From contig JAZRYE010000004.1 of assembly GCA_045600585.1 (NCBI GenBank), positions 62,001-126,000 of the forward strand: 64,000 bases of DNA. The letters are read 5' to 3'. The first letter of the stretch is position 1, and every line of letters begins with the position of its first letter. The notes below the pieces were generated by a model. It made no database searches. It saw only the letters and a program-made list of their open reading frames with translations, and was not told the DNA's origin. The position numbers and the translations under genes are program-made. Source of the stretch: JAZRYE01 sp045600585. GTDB lineage: Bacteria; Bacillota_I; Bacilli_A; RFN20; CAG-826. Shown piece after piece: positions 17,709 through 27,535 of this stretch.

Positions 17709-19844
17709 TTACCTTTTATATAAAATTTGTAAAGAACAAGGTGAAATAATTCCTTGTTTCATATGTATTTTTTCTCCATCTCGTTCTTCTTTTCCACTTG
17801 AAAGCATTAAATAGAAATCATCTAATTCATAAGCTTGCTGATAAATAGTTGGATTAAATAACACTATTAATTTTGAGAAAGGTGCAATTAAATTAGACGA
17901 TTTGCCTTTAAGACAATAAATTCCATTATTCCAATGTTCAATATTAAAGACTTTAATAATATCCTCTGGTTTATCTAGTGATAAAAACTTCAAAATATTC
18001 TTTCTATACTTGATTAATGCATGAAGTCTAGTGACCATTTCCATTCTTTGATCGAGCTTAGACCATTGCATGTTATTTATTTTAGCTATGTTATATGTAT
18101 TTCCTAAAGAAGATTTAGATAAGCCAATTTCTTGTCCCATATGAATGAATGGAACGCCAAAAGAAAGGAGTAATAAACAGTTAGCAAATTTAACTCTATG
18201 AAGAATTATTTCTTCATCTTCTTCTGGATTAGATGCTGTCAATTTATCAAACAATGTGTGATTATCATGACATTCTAAATAATTAATAGATTGATTAGCG
18301 TTATTAAAACGAGCTTCGTAAGTGACGTTATTTGTTGAACCAAGTATTGAATAGTCAACACCGTTGACATAGTCTAAATTGCCTGAAAGATAGCCTTTAA
18401 TGCATAAATCAAATGAAGATCCTTTTAAGAAATCTCTATAGGCATCATTAAAGAAACCAACTTGAGGTAAATGATTTGCGTTTTTATAGTTTGCTTTAAC
18501 TTCTTTTGAGAGCTCATATCCCATATCCCATCCTTCGCCATAGAAGATTGTTTCTTTTTTTGTTTTTCTACATTCGTCGACAATTGTGTTTATTGTTTCG
18601 ATATCTAATAAACCCATTAAGTCGAAGCGGAATCCGTCAACATCAAAAACGTCAATAAAATATTTGCAGCTATCGACAATAATTTTTCTTGCCATTATTT
18701 TTTCAGTGGCAATGTCGTTTCCACATCCACTTGCATTACTTAACTCGCCGTTCTTCTTTTTACGGAAATAATAATTAGGTAAAGAATTTTCTAATGAACT
18801 ATTTTGCCAATCATAAATATGATTAAAAACCATATCGAGCACTACTCTTATATTGTTTTTGTGAAGAATATCAACCATTTCTCTAAATTCTTCTAATCGG
18901 CTTTGAGGAATTTCTGGTTTAGATGAATAACTTCCTTCAAGAGCGAAAAAAGAAGTTATGTCATATCCCCAGTTATAGCTATCCTTAGTATTGATATCAT
19001 CAACTCCATAAAAATCTGTTACTGGTAATAATTGAACATGGCTGATGCCTAAGTATTTTAGGTAATCTAAGCCACATTTATTGTTTCCTTTTATTGTTTT
19101 ACGATTTTCTTCAACAAACCCCTTAAATTTGCCTTTATTCACTATATTTGTGTCTTTTGATTCAGTAAAATCTCTGATGTTTACTTCGTAAATAATAGAA
19201 TCGACTGGTTTTGTATAAGGAGAAGAAGGAATTATTCTTTCTTTTTCTTTTATTGCTTCAATATCTACAACAGCGGAATACTCACTATTTAGAGACACAC
19301 CTTTTCCATATGGGTCGTTAATTTCTCTAACCAAATCGCCATTATAGATAATATATTTGTACTTTTTATTTAATAAATCTTCTTTAATAGAGAGCCTAAA
19401 TACACCATATTCATCTCTATTCATTGGAAGATATATGAAGGAGCTATCATTTTCTAGTTTTAATAAAACACTACTTGATAAGGGAGAATACAGATTAAAT
19501 TTAGTTTCTTCCTTGCTATAAATTGCACCTAAATCATCTTTATCATAAGAAAACAGTTCATCGAAATTTGGGATTTCAGTAATTTTTTCTACATCAATAG
19601 AACATGGAGAACATCCTTCAATATTAAGAACGTAATTCGATCCAAATTCATAATTTTCTTTTAATGTTATTTCAAAGAAATAAGATGTTTGTTTACTTGT
19701 TCTTTTTGTAATATTACATTCAACTTTTTCATTTTCGTTTTTGATTATTGAAAAAGAAAGATTATCTTTAAAAGAAATCTCTGTGAATATTAAAACGTTA
19801 ATCTTTTTCAAGCTAACTAATTTAGCTTTTATAAATTGATTCAT
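17709..19844 (-). CDS. pulA: Type I pullulanase (debranching enzyme)
   Basis: 711 residues, glycoside hydrolase 13: an N-terminal carbohydrate-binding/early-set region (about 95-185, with NLYSPLSSSVLLKL), then the barrel with YNWGYDITSFFALEGSYS (type I pullulanase signature; Pro replaced by Ile), VVLDMVFNH, DGFRFDLMG (nucleophile Asp), EGWD (acid Glu) and LECHDNHTL. It cleaves alpha-1,6 bonds in glycogen or starch fragments. No signal peptide is visible, so it acts inside the cell, fitting with malQ at 50 kb. The ATG lies 5 bp after the ftsK stop, without a Shine-Dalgarno; reinitiation is likely. Confidence 0.95.
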   Translation of the reverse strand: MNQFIKAKLVSLKKINVLIFTEISFKDNLSFSIIKNENEKVECNITKRTSKQTSYFFEITLKENYEFGSNYVLNIEGCSPCSIDVEKITEIPNFDELFSYDKDDLGAIYSKEETKFNLYSPLSSSVLLKLENDSSFIYLPMNRDEYGVFRLSIKEDLLNKKYKYIIYNGDLVREINDPYGKGVSLNSEYSAVVDIEAIKEKERIIPSSPYTKPVDSIIYEVNIRDFTESKDTNIVNKGKFKGFVEENRKTIKGNNKCGLDYLKYLGISHVQLLPVTDFYGVDDINTKDSYNWGYDITSFFALEGSYSSKPEIPQSRLEEFREMVDILHKNNIRVVLDMVFNHIYDWQNSSLENSLPNYYFRKKKNGELSNASGCGNDIATEKIMARKIIVDSCKYFIDVFDVDGFRFDLMGLLDIETINTIVDECRKTKKETIFYGEGWDMGYELSKEVKANYKNANHLPQVGFFNDAYRDFLKGSSFDLCIKGYLSGNLDYVNGVDYSILGSTNNVTYEARFNNANQSINYLECHDNHTLFDKLTASNPEEDEEIILHRVKFANCLLLLSFGVPFIHMGQEIGLSKSSLGNTYNIAKINNMQWSKLDQRMEMVTRLHALIKYRKNILKFLSLDKPEDIIKVFNIEHWNNGIYCLKGKSSNLIAPFSKLIVLFNPTIYQQAYELDDFYLMLSSGKEERDGEKIHMKQGIISPCSLQILYKR

Positions 19845-19849
19845 ATTAA

Positions 19850-22549
19850 TTAATGTTCGCTGTTAAAATCTGTCGAATCAACACTTGAAACAGGTACATC
19901 ATCGACATTACCGAATTTATCTTGCATTAAAACAGGACAACCTTTATTTCCTTCGACTTCTTTTCCAACGACGCCTTCTTCTTGAAGTCTTATAAAAAAT
20001 CTACCAGCACGGTTAAATCCAACGCCACATTCTCTTTGAATACGAGACATAGACATGTAATTTTGAGACATAACCCAGTCTTTGATTTCTCTATATTTTG
20101 CTTCTTCGCCATTTTCACCATTTGATTTGAATTCTGGCGTTTTGACAAAAGCTGCACCTTCTTCTTCAGCTTTATCAGCTAAATCAATGTACTTTTCATC
20201 ATAATGAGTTTCGTAATGGTCTTTTAAATAACCAACGATATGCATAATTTCTTCTCTATCAATATAACAAGATTGCAAACGGACTGGCCCGTTTCTAGAA
20301 ATGAGTGGAGATTGAGCTAACATATCGCCTTTACCCATAAGTTTTTCAGCACCACCTTCACCGATAATTGTTTGAGAGTCAACAGTAGAAGCGCAGCTTA
20401 ATGCTACGTGTGTTGGTAAGTTTGCTTTTAAAACACCAGTGACAACAGAAACAGAAGGTCTTTGTGTTGCTAATAAGATATGAATACCACACGCTCTAGC
20501 TTTTTGAGCTAATGAAATAACTGGCAATGAAATATCTTTACAGTTATCAACTAAGTCAGCGTATTCGTCAACGACAACAACGATATATGGAAGCTTTTCT
20601 GCATGTGTAACTTCGCAGTCACTATTATATTCTTGAATGTTTGTAGCACCTGTAGGTGATGCTTCAAATAAACCATATCTATCGTTCATTTCATCAACTA
20701 ACTTACATAATAAGTTCTTTGCTTCACTTGGATCGTTAATAATCTTACAAAGTAAGTGAGGCATGTCTTTATATTTGCCAAATTCAACTTTCTTTGGATC
20801 AATTAAAACCATCTTTAAAGCATCAGGAGAATTTCTCATGATTAACGAACAAATTAATGAGTTAACGAAAACAGATTTACCTGAACCAGTAGTACCAGCA
20901 ATAAGCGCATGTGGGAATTCACACAAATCAGCACAAATAACTTTTCCTTCAATATTTTTACCAAAAGCTAAAGCCAATGGTTTTTTCTTTACGTCTGGTA
21001 AAGCATCAAAAACTTCTTTGAAAGATACTGTTGTGATTTTTGCGTTTGGAATTTCGATACCAGAAGTTGTTCTACCTTCAACAATAGATTCAAAACGTGC
21101 AGACACACCACCTAATCTAATAGCGATATCATCAACAATACGGCCAACTTCTCTAGAAGATGTTCTTACACCATATGTAACGTTATATCTTGTAACGGAA
21201 GGTCCAATTGTATAATCGACGATTTTTGCATCGATTCCATAATTTTCAAATGTTTGGTTGATCATCGCACATCTTTCTTCTGCAATTTGACTGTTTAATT
21301 CAATTGCACCAGTTGCATCATGAACTTTTAAAAGTTCTGTTGAAGGGGCGACCCACTTAACTGGTTCCTTTTTAACTTGTGGTTGAACAGCAGGAGCAGC
21401 TTGAGGCTGAACATATTGTTGTTGAGGCGCTAATGAACCTAAAACTTCAACATAATTATCTTTAGGATTTTCTCTGATTGGCTCGCTGAAAACATTCTGT
21501 TGAACTACTTGAGGTACTGGTTGTGGTTGCTGATAGAGTGGCTGTTGTAAACTGTTATCAACAGCAGGAATTGGATTTTGTTCTAACATCGCTTGTTTTT
21601 CCATGGATGTTTGTTGTTCATTGCTTTGAATGATAGCTTCTATTCCACTGATAGTTTCATCTTCTTTCTTTTCGATGAAGTTGCTTTGAGCGGATATTTG
21701 AGCTTGTTGTCTAGGAGCACCATTTTTATAAAAATGAGATGGAACAAACATACCAACGTTTGAATAAATTTCACCAGTATTTGAGAACATTGAGTCATTT
21801 GTTGACTCACTTATTTGTTCTGGAGCACCAATTATTTCACTTCTTTGTTGATCCGGTGTTATCACATTAGCATCACTAATAACATCATAATTATTGACTG
21901 AAGCTTTTCTTGTAAATACTGATCTTTTTTCTTGCTTTGTTTCCTTATTAAATGGATCATCAATTTGTTCTTCTTTAACATTTTTCTTTTTTAAAGATGC
22001 ACCATTGTTTGTCTTTTTCATAACAATAGGAATAATGATAATTGCCAATGCAACTAAGATTAAGATAACGGTGACCGCAATAGCAAAAGAATAAGCGATT
22101 TTTGATAAAAGAGAGACGATTAAAAAACCAATTAAGCCTCCTCCTAATTTCATTAAATTATTTAAATTCCAGCTAGTAGCAAAATAAGAATCAGCTATAA
22201 AGACATCCTTATTATAATTTGTATTAACTAATGCACTTTTATCTTTAAAGGCAATTAAAGATGCAACCATTAATATTGAAAAGAAAAGGATAAAGTATGA
22301 AATGAATCTATATGAAATTTTAATCTTTAAGACTTTTTCTTTTAGTAAAAGATTTATTCCATATCCAAAAATAATGAAATATACAAGGTATGAGATAGTA
22401 CCAAATAAATATGTAAATAAAAATGAAAGGCCTTTTGCGATAATGCCCCTATTCATTATTAAAACAACTGATAATAGGCAAAGAGCAATTCCACCAAAGA
22501 AACATAATTGTCCTGATGATGCTTTTCTAACTTTCTTTTCTTTTTCCAT
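19850..22549 (-). CDS. ftsK: FtsK/SpoIIIE DNA translocase
   Basis: About 899 residues: four N-terminal membrane segments, a long Gln/Pro/Asn-rich linker (about 190-385), and a RecA-like motor with Walker A GTTGSGKSVFVN, Walker B VVVVDEYADL, and the C-terminal winged-helix gamma domain (MSMSRIQRECGVGFNRAGR) that reads KOPS/SRS-type sites. It pumps chromosome ends through the septum. I start at ATG 22549; the longer frame opens with GTG at 22564, inside the promoter. TATAAT ends six bases before this ATG with no Shine-Dalgarno, so the mRNA may be leaderless. Confidence 0.95.
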   Translation of the reverse strand: MEKEKKVRKASSGQLCFFGGIALCLLSVVLIMNRGIIAKGLSFLFTYLFGTISYLVYFIIFGYGINLLLKEKVLKIKISYRFISYFILFFSILMVASLIAFKDKSALVNTNYNKDVFIADSYFATSWNLNNLMKLGGGLIGFLIVSLLSKIAYSFAIAVTVILILVALAIIIIPIVMKKTNNGASLKKKNVKEEQIDDPFNKETKQEKRSVFTRKASVNNYDVISDANVITPDQQRSEIIGAPEQISESTNDSMFSNTGEIYSNVGMFVPSHFYKNGAPRQQAQISAQSNFIEKKEDETISGIEAIIQSNEQQTSMEKQAMLEQNPIPAVDNSLQQPLYQQPQPVPQVVQQNVFSEPIRENPKDNYVEVLGSLAPQQQYVQPQAAPAVQPQVKKEPVKWVAPSTELLKVHDATGAIELNSQIAEERCAMINQTFENYGIDAKIVDYTIGPSVTRYNVTYGVRTSSREVGRIVDDIAIRLGGVSARFESIVEGRTTSGIEIPNAKITTVSFKEVFDALPDVKKKPLALAFGKNIEGKVICADLCEFPHALIAGTTGSGKSVFVNSLICSLIMRNSPDALKMVLIDPKKVEFGKYKDMPHLLCKIINDPSEAKNLLCKLVDEMNDRYGLFEASPTGATNIQEYNSDCEVTHAEKLPYIVVVVDEYADLVDNCKDISLPVISLAQKARACGIHILLATQRPSVSVVTGVLKANLPTHVALSCASTVDSQTIIGEGGAEKLMGKGDMLAQSPLISRNGPVRLQSCYIDREEIMHIVGYLKDHYETHYDEKYIDLADKAEEEGAAFVKTPEFKSNGENGEEAKYREIKDWVMSQNYMSMSRIQRECGVGFNRAGRFFIRLQEEGVVGKEVEGNKGCPVLMQDKFGNVDDVPVSSVDSTDFNSEH

Positions 22550-22555
22550 GCCTAT

Positions 22556-22584
22556 ATTATACACGCATACGCGAAAAATGTAAG
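22556..22584 (-). promoter_or_regulatory. ftsK promoter
   Basis: CTTACA (22584-22579), a 17-bp spacer and TATAAT (22561-22556). The -10 is six bases from the ATG, so transcription should begin at or within a few bases of the start codon. Confidence 0.65.
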
Positions 22585-22594
22585 AACAACTAAT

Positions 22595-22616
22595 TAAAAA
22601 AAGCGCTTAGTGCGCT
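22595..22616 (-). terminator. Terminator of the RNase J-like gene
   Basis: On the minus strand AGCGC-ACTAA-GCGCT is followed by seven T, eight bases after the stop codon. Confidence 0.85.
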
Positions 22617-22623
22617 CTTTTTA

Positions 22624-24312
22624 TCAATCAACTGTGATGATTAATGGCATGATTAATGGATCTCTTCCGTTTTCACGCTTAATAAATCGTTTAGCACGTT
22701 CTTGGATTTTTAATTTTGTTTCTTCAAAATCTTTAACATCCATCATAAGTGCTGTATTTATCTCATCAATGAAAATATTGGAAATAGATTTTAATAATGG
22801 TTCAGCTTCTTTTACATAGACAAAGCCACGCATTTGACAATCTGGACCAGAAACAATTTCCTTCCTTTCAAGTGATACTGTGGCGGCAACAACTACTACA
22901 CCATCAACAGATAATTTTTGCCTTTCTTGAATGATTTCTTCACCAACTTTAGATAGGCCTTTGCCATCAACAAGAATTGGGGCAATATTTATTTTATTTA
23001 CTTCATTTGGAATGATTTGAGGGCGTTTTCCATCCTCAAAAACCAATTGCATACCATTATCCATTAAGAAGACATTCATATGATTTAAGCCAATGCCCAT
23101 AGAAACGGCAAGGTTAGCGTTGTTAATTAAATTAACAAATGAGCCTCTTACTGGTAAATAATATTTTGGAAGTAATAAAGATAAGAAGAATTTTAAATCG
23201 TCTTGACATGCGTGCATTGCACTTAATTCTTTACTCTTAACCCAAATGACTTGGCAACCTGTTCTATATAACGAATCAATGCATCTTGTTGCTAAAGTTT
23301 CAAGAGCAGGTCTAGGAATAGCAACGTTAATGAAAATGTCATCTTTATCCAAAGCGATTCTCTTGTCCTCGTTATTTCCTTGAGCTAATGCTCTCATTTC
23401 TTCATATAATTCTTCGCCATGGCCAAGCATCAAAATAACCATGTCTTCTTTCTTGTTTCTAAGAAGATTTTCTTTAGTAATGATTTCACTTGGTGACAAT
23501 TTTAATGTTGATGTTGAGAAGAAATTCTCCATCACATTTCTTGTGTATTCGTTATAGTAATAAAGTTTCTTGTGATAATCTTTACATAACTTAACAATCT
23601 CTCTAATACGGAAATAGTTTTGCCAGAAAGAATTAATAAAAATTCTTTTACCATCTTCTTTGAAAACTTTTTCAAATTTAGAATAAATTCTATGCTTTGG
23701 TGAACAATAACCTGGAACTCCTGCTTTCTTTGATTCTGTCATCAATAAGAAAACACCTTTGTTATTTAACTTAGCAACAGTTTTAAAATCGAAAACATAT
23801 TCAGGATACTTAACAGAATAATCAACAATAAAGTCACTTGTGAAAACAATCCAGCCTTTATCTGTATCAATAGCAACACCAACAGAATTTGCAGCATTAT
23901 GAGCAACTGAGAAGAATACAAATTCTCTTCCAGATATATTTTGCGTGCAACTACCTTCGAATGTTACATAATTGAAAATAGTTTTGCTTTTATTAATGAT
24001 CTTTGTTCCTTCCATGACCATTTTTGTACCTTTTGTACAATAAACTGGTGCTGGAGCAGATTCGTAAAAATATTGTAAAGCTGACATGTTTTCATCGTGT
24101 CCGTGAGTAATTATATATGCTTTAATTCTTTCTTTGTTTTGAACTAAATATTCGTAGTTTGGTAAAAGGAAATCAACGCCTGGAATTGATTTATCAGGAA
24201 GAGAAATGCCACAATCTAAAACGTAAATATCATCATTAATTTCGACAACATAACAATCTCTACCATTTTCGTCTAAGCCACCTAAGGCGCATATTTTAAT
24301 ATTGTCTCCCAT
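22624..24312 (-). CDS. RNase J homologue with degenerate metal site
   Basis: 562 residues with the RNase J layout: metallo-beta-lactamase domain, inserted beta-CASP domain and a C-terminal domain. The usual HGHEDH motif is HGHDEN (70-75), the TGDF motif is TSDF (Asp160 kept), HVSGH is replaced around ELSAMHA (362-368), and the late PVHGEY is PVRGSF (387-392), so the final His ligand is Arg. His138 is kept. RNase J1 is a 5' exonuclease/endonuclease; J2 partners are less active and form complexes with J1. This copy therefore looks like a J2-type or structural subunit. It has its own promoter, an AAGGAGG site and a terminator. Confidence 0.85.
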   Translation of the reverse strand: MGDNIKICALGGLDENGRDCYVVEINDDIYVLDCGISLPDKSIPGVDFLLPNYEYLVQNKERIKAYIITHGHDENMSALQYFYESAPAPVYCTKGTKMVMEGTKIINKSKTIFNYVTFEGSCTQNISGREFVFFSVAHNAANSVGVAIDTDKGWIVFTSDFIVDYSVKYPEYVFDFKTVAKLNNKGVFLLMTESKKAGVPGYCSPKHRIYSKFEKVFKEDGKRIFINSFWQNYFRIREIVKLCKDYHKKLYYYNEYTRNVMENFFSTSTLKLSPSEIITKENLLRNKKEDMVILMLGHGEELYEEMRALAQGNNEDKRIALDKDDIFINVAIPRPALETLATRCIDSLYRTGCQVIWVKSKELSAMHACQDDLKFFLSLLLPKYYLPVRGSFVNLINNANLAVSMGIGLNHMNVFLMDNGMQLVFEDGKRPQIIPNEVNKINIAPILVDGKGLSKVGEEIIQERQKLSVDGVVVVAATVSLERKEIVSGPDCQMRGFVYVKEAEPLLKSISNIFIDEINTALMMDVKDFEETKLKIQERAKRFIKRENGRDPLIMPLIITVD

Positions 24313-24365
24313 AAGAAGCCTCCTTTTTATTCATAGAATTGACTATGCAACGTTTAACTTCAAAT

Positions 24366-24394
24366 AGTATAACTTTAATTTATTAAAATGTGAA
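24366..24394 (-). promoter_or_regulatory. Promoter of the RNase J-like gene
   Basis: TTCACA (24394-24389) and TATACT (24371-24366) with a 17-bp spacer, each matching consensus at five of six bases. A small CATAG/CTATG hairpin lies in the short leader. Confidence 0.7.
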
Positions 24395-24396
24395 TA

Positions 24397-24738
24397 TTAT
24401 TCGATGTTTTTCGTGATGATAATATCAACATTTAATCCAAGTACATTTGCTATGACGATGGTTCCAATTTTAGTTGGAGCATCTACTTGAACTTTATTTA
24501 TTTCTTTCATCACATCGAATATTTTTTCTTTTGGAATTGGTCCACTAGTCTTGACACTACAAAGGGTATTTTTTCTATTGGTTACCTTTATAGAAGAAGT
24601 GATGTTTCTTACTGGATTAGTTACTTCTCTAATCGCGTATTCTTTGCCTCTAGGGCATAAATTTCCAGTGACGTTATGATTTTCATCAATTTTTAATCGA
24701 CATCCGCGCGGACAAATAATACAAGTTAGTTCTTTCAT
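24397..24738 (-). CDS. DUF1667 protein
   Basis: 113 residues beginning MKELTCIICPRGCRLKI, with four cysteines (CIICPRGC, then NLCPRG and a later Cys) that suggest a metal or Fe-S site. DUF1667 proteins are encoded with a GlpA-like and an FAD-dependent oxidoreductase, as here, and are thought to be part of an anaerobic glycerol-3-phosphate dehydrogenase complex. It lies 6 bp after the preceding gene. Confidence 0.9.
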   Translation of the reverse strand: MKELTCIICPRGCRLKIDENHNVTGNLCPRGKEYAIREVTNPVRNITSSIKVTNRKNTLCSVKTSGPIPKEKIFDVMKEINKVQVDAPTKIGTIVIANVLGLNVDIIITKNIE

Positions 24739-24744
24739 TCTGTC

Positions 24745-25989
24745 CTACCTCTCTTCTATTCTGATGATTAAATCATCTAAAATATCGCTCATGTCTTTTG
24801 GGTCTAAATCAATTGTTTCCATTTCACTAGGAATTAGAACTGGTTTAAATAATTGTTTAATAGTTTTATCACCACTTTCAACAATGATATTTGAGTCTTT
24901 TAGAGGCTTTTTCACTCTGAATTTAATGATTATTTTATCGCTTGTTTTAAGATTAATTTTTTGTGGTAAAGCATAATTAATATTTTCTTGTGGAATTAAA
25001 TTTACGTAATTGCCGTTTGGTAATTTATCTTTAAGATAAAGCGCTGCACTATGACCTGCTAATCTTCCTTCTTCAGTGACAAAATCAACAACATCATGAA
25101 CGTGCAAGCAGTTGCCACAACTAAAGATGCCTTCAATACTTGTTTCGAGATGTTCATTAACAAGAGGTCCTTTCGTCTTGCTCATTGTGCAATTCAAATA
25201 TCCAAGCAATGGAACATAAGGAATAAGTCCGATAGAAAGAATTAATGTGTCGCATTCTATTTCTTTTTCGCTTCCAGGAATAAAATTCTTCTTTTCATCT
25301 ACTTTTGATAGCACTACTTTTTCTAGTCTACCTTTTCCAATCACTTTGCTTACTGATGTAGACAAGTATAGCGGAATACCATAATCATCAAGGCACTGAG
25401 CTATATTTCTATTTAAACCATTCGAATATGGCATGATTTCACAAACACATATAACTTTAGCGCCTTCTAATGTCAATCTTCTTGCCATTATTAAACCAAT
25501 GTCGCCACTTCCTAAAATGACAACACGTTTCCCAACCATATATCCATGAATATTTACATATTTTTGAGCAACTCCAGCTGTCATTATTCCTGAACATCTA
25601 TCTCCAGGAAGTTCAATTGCACCCGCACTTCTTTCGTAACAACCGGTTGCCATAATAACTGCACCAGCTTGAACCGTTTCTAATAAACCATTACATGAAA
25701 AAGTTACTTTTTTATCTTTAGATAAATCAACGACTTGCGTATTTAATTTGTAATCAATTCTTTCATCAATTATTTGACTAGAAAATCTTGTCATATATTC
25801 CGGACCTGTAAGTTCTTCTTTGAATTCTGTTAATCCGAAACCGTTATGAATGCACTGATCCAAAATACCACCTAAATGGTTTTCTTTTTCTAATATTAAA
25901 ATATTATTGATTCCTTCTTTTTTAGCTTGCAAAGCTGCAGCCATTCCAGCAGAACCACCACCAACAATGACTAAATCTATGTATCTCAT
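24745..25989 (-). CDS. FAD/NAD(P)-dependent oxidoreductase, GlpB-like partner
   Basis: 414 residues; N-terminal FAD-binding GGGSAGMAAALQAKKEG (about 10-26), internal ATGCYERSAGAIELPGDR, a second dinucleotide site GSGDIGLIMARRL (about 154-166) and GIFSCGNCLHVHDVVDFV near the FAD. It belongs to the pyridine-nucleotide disulfide reductase-like proteins that sit between a GlpA-type dehydrogenase and DUF1667. It probably passes electrons from glycerol-3-phosphate oxidation to an acceptor not seen here. Just one base separates it from the gene before it. Confidence 0.88.
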   Translation of the reverse strand: MRYIDLVIVGGGSAGMAAALQAKKEGINNILILEKENHLGGILDQCIHNGFGLTEFKEELTGPEYMTRFSSQIIDERIDYKLNTQVVDLSKDKKVTFSCNGLLETVQAGAVIMATGCYERSAGAIELPGDRCSGIMTAGVAQKYVNIHGYMVGKRVVILGSGDIGLIMARRLTLEGAKVICVCEIMPYSNGLNRNIAQCLDDYGIPLYLSTSVSKVIGKGRLEKVVLSKVDEKKNFIPGSEKEIECDTLILSIGLIPYVPLLGYLNCTMSKTKGPLVNEHLETSIEGIFSCGNCLHVHDVVDFVTEEGRLAGHSAALYLKDKLPNGNYVNLIPQENINYALPQKINLKTSDKIIIKFRVKKPLKDSNIIVESGDKTIKQLFKPVLIPSEMETIDLDPKDMSDILDDLIIRIEER

Positions 25990-25990
25990 A

Positions 25991-27436
25991 TTATTTAGTC
26001 TCCTTCAATGTTTCTACTAATATAGGAGAATCTTTTCCATCTAAAGGTATGTCTAATGGAGACACTCCAAAATATTCTGCAAGAAGCATAACGACTTTAG
26101 TTTGGCAAAATCCCCCCTGACATTTGCCATAACCTGCTCTTGTTCGACGTTTTAAGCCTTTTACTGAATGAGGTGGATTATTTCTACTAAGGGTATCTAA
26201 AATCTCTCCTAAAGTGACTTTTTCACAATTGCAAATCATCTCACCATATGCAGGATGTTCTTTGATATATTGTTCTTTTTCTTCATCTTTTAGATTAAAA
26301 AATCTAACATACTTCTTTACATATGGATTATAAGAAGTTTTTTCTTTTAAATTTATTATTGGCTTAATTAATTCGTTTATCACATAATCAGCGATTGCGG
26401 GAGCAGACGCTAACCCTGGAGATTCGATACCTCCTAATGTAATAAAATGATCATCGCTTTTAGCGTGTTCTATTACAAAATCATGTCTTGTACATGTTGG
26501 TCGAGAACCTGAAAATACTCTAATAGTATGAACAAATGGAATAGATGGAACCATTTGAAGAGCTTGTTCTCTAATAGAATCTAATGTTTCTTTATCGGTT
26601 GAAACATCATCCTTATCCTCATCTAATTCACTACTTGGTCCAATTAAATAATTGCCTGACGATGTGACAGTTACTAATATACCTTTTCCTTTTTCAGTAG
26701 GAACAGGGAATATTGTGTGATTAACTAGACCAGCGCTATAGTGATCTAAAACAAAATATTCACCTTTTCTTGGTGTGATTTTCCAATCGATTGGTTCTAT
26801 CATTTCTGCAATCGTATCAGCATAATTACCAGCAGCGTTAATGACAAGCTTTGCTTTGTATTCGTTATTTAATGTTTTGACAAAGAATAGATTGTTTTCT
26901 TTATTAATACTAATTACTTTTTCATTAAGAAATAGATATACGCCATTATCCATTGCATTTTCTATAGCTCTAACGCATAAAAGAAATGGGTCGATTACTC
27001 CGGCAGTTGGGGCAAATAAAGCGGCTTTAACATTTGAATTAATATTTGGTTCGAGTTTAATTACTTCATCTTTAGATATTATTCTAACTTCTACACCGTT
27101 TTGTTCGCTTCTTAATTTTAATTCATTTAATTTACTAACTTGTTCATCATTTAATGCAACTATTAATGATCCAATTCGATAAAAAGGGACATCGAGTTCT
27201 TCAGCAATTTTGTCATACATTTTATTTCCTAAAACATTGAATTTTGCTTTTAATGTTCCTGGTTTTGGATCGTATCCACTATGAATGATTGCACTATTTG
27301 CGTTTGTCGTTACATTTCCGACATCGTTTTCTTTATCTAATATTGCTACATTTAAATCATATCGAGATAATTCTCTTGCAATCATGGAACCAGTTATTCC
27401 TGCTCCGATAATCAAAACATCATAGTAGTTTTTCAT
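25991..27436 (-). CDS. Glycerol-3-phosphate dehydrogenase-like FAD oxidoreductase with BFD Fe-S domain
   Basis: 481 residues. N-terminal FAD site IIGAGITGSMIARELSRY (about 9-26), DAO fold with NSAIIHSGYDPKPGTLKAK, and a C-terminal bacterioferritin-associated-ferredoxin domain with cysteines in ICNCEKV and YGKCQGGFC, holding a [2Fe-2S] cluster. This matches GlpA-like proteins of anaerobic Gram-positives that oxidise glycerol-3-phosphate. No glpK or glpF is in the window, so lipid-derived glycerol-3-phosphate is an equal possibility. First gene of the three-gene unit. Confidence 0.88.
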   Translation of the reverse strand: MKNYYDVLIIGAGITGSMIARELSRYDLNVAILDKENDVGNVTTNANSAIIHSGYDPKPGTLKAKFNVLGNKMYDKIAEELDVPFYRIGSLIVALNDEQVSKLNELKLRSEQNGVEVRIISKDEVIKLEPNINSNVKAALFAPTAGVIDPFLLCVRAIENAMDNGVYLFLNEKVISINKENNLFFVKTLNNEYKAKLVINAAGNYADTIAEMIEPIDWKITPRKGEYFVLDHYSAGLVNHTIFPVPTEKGKGILVTVTSSGNYLIGPSSELDEDKDDVSTDKETLDSIREQALQMVPSIPFVHTIRVFSGSRPTCTRHDFVIEHAKSDDHFITLGGIESPGLASAPAIADYVINELIKPIINLKEKTSYNPYVKKYVRFFNLKDEEKEQYIKEHPAYGEMICNCEKVTLGEILDTLSRNNPPHSVKGLKRRTRAGYGKCQGGFCQTKVVMLLAEYFGVSPLDIPLDGKDSPILVETLKETK

Positions 27437-27456
27437 AAAATTTTTTTCTTTAATAT

Positions 27457-27485
27457 ATTATATCTTTAATATTTATTTTAATAAA
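27457..27485 (-). promoter_or_regulatory. Promoter of the glycerol-3-phosphate dehydrogenase-like trio
   Basis: TATAAT (27462-27457) with TTTATT 17 bp upstream (27485-27480). The -35 lies in an ATTTATT/AATAAAT palindrome (27471-27486) that follows the pnp terminator. The alaS T-box promoter has the same TTTATTAAAATAAA arrangement. Confidence 0.55.
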
Positions 27486-27516
27486 TAAAAAAAGGTACGC
27501 ATGTGAGTGCGCACCT
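27486..27516 (-). terminator. pnp terminator
   Basis: On the minus strand AGGTGCGCA and TGCGTACCT pair (9 bp including one G-U) around CTCACA, followed by a run of T. Confidence 0.9.
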
Positions 27517-27535
27517 AATTTAATTATTAATAAGA

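Noticed and set aside
22549..22564. GTG start at 22564 for ftsK
   Set aside because: It lies inside the TATAAT promoter and adds five residues before the natural MEKEKK start.
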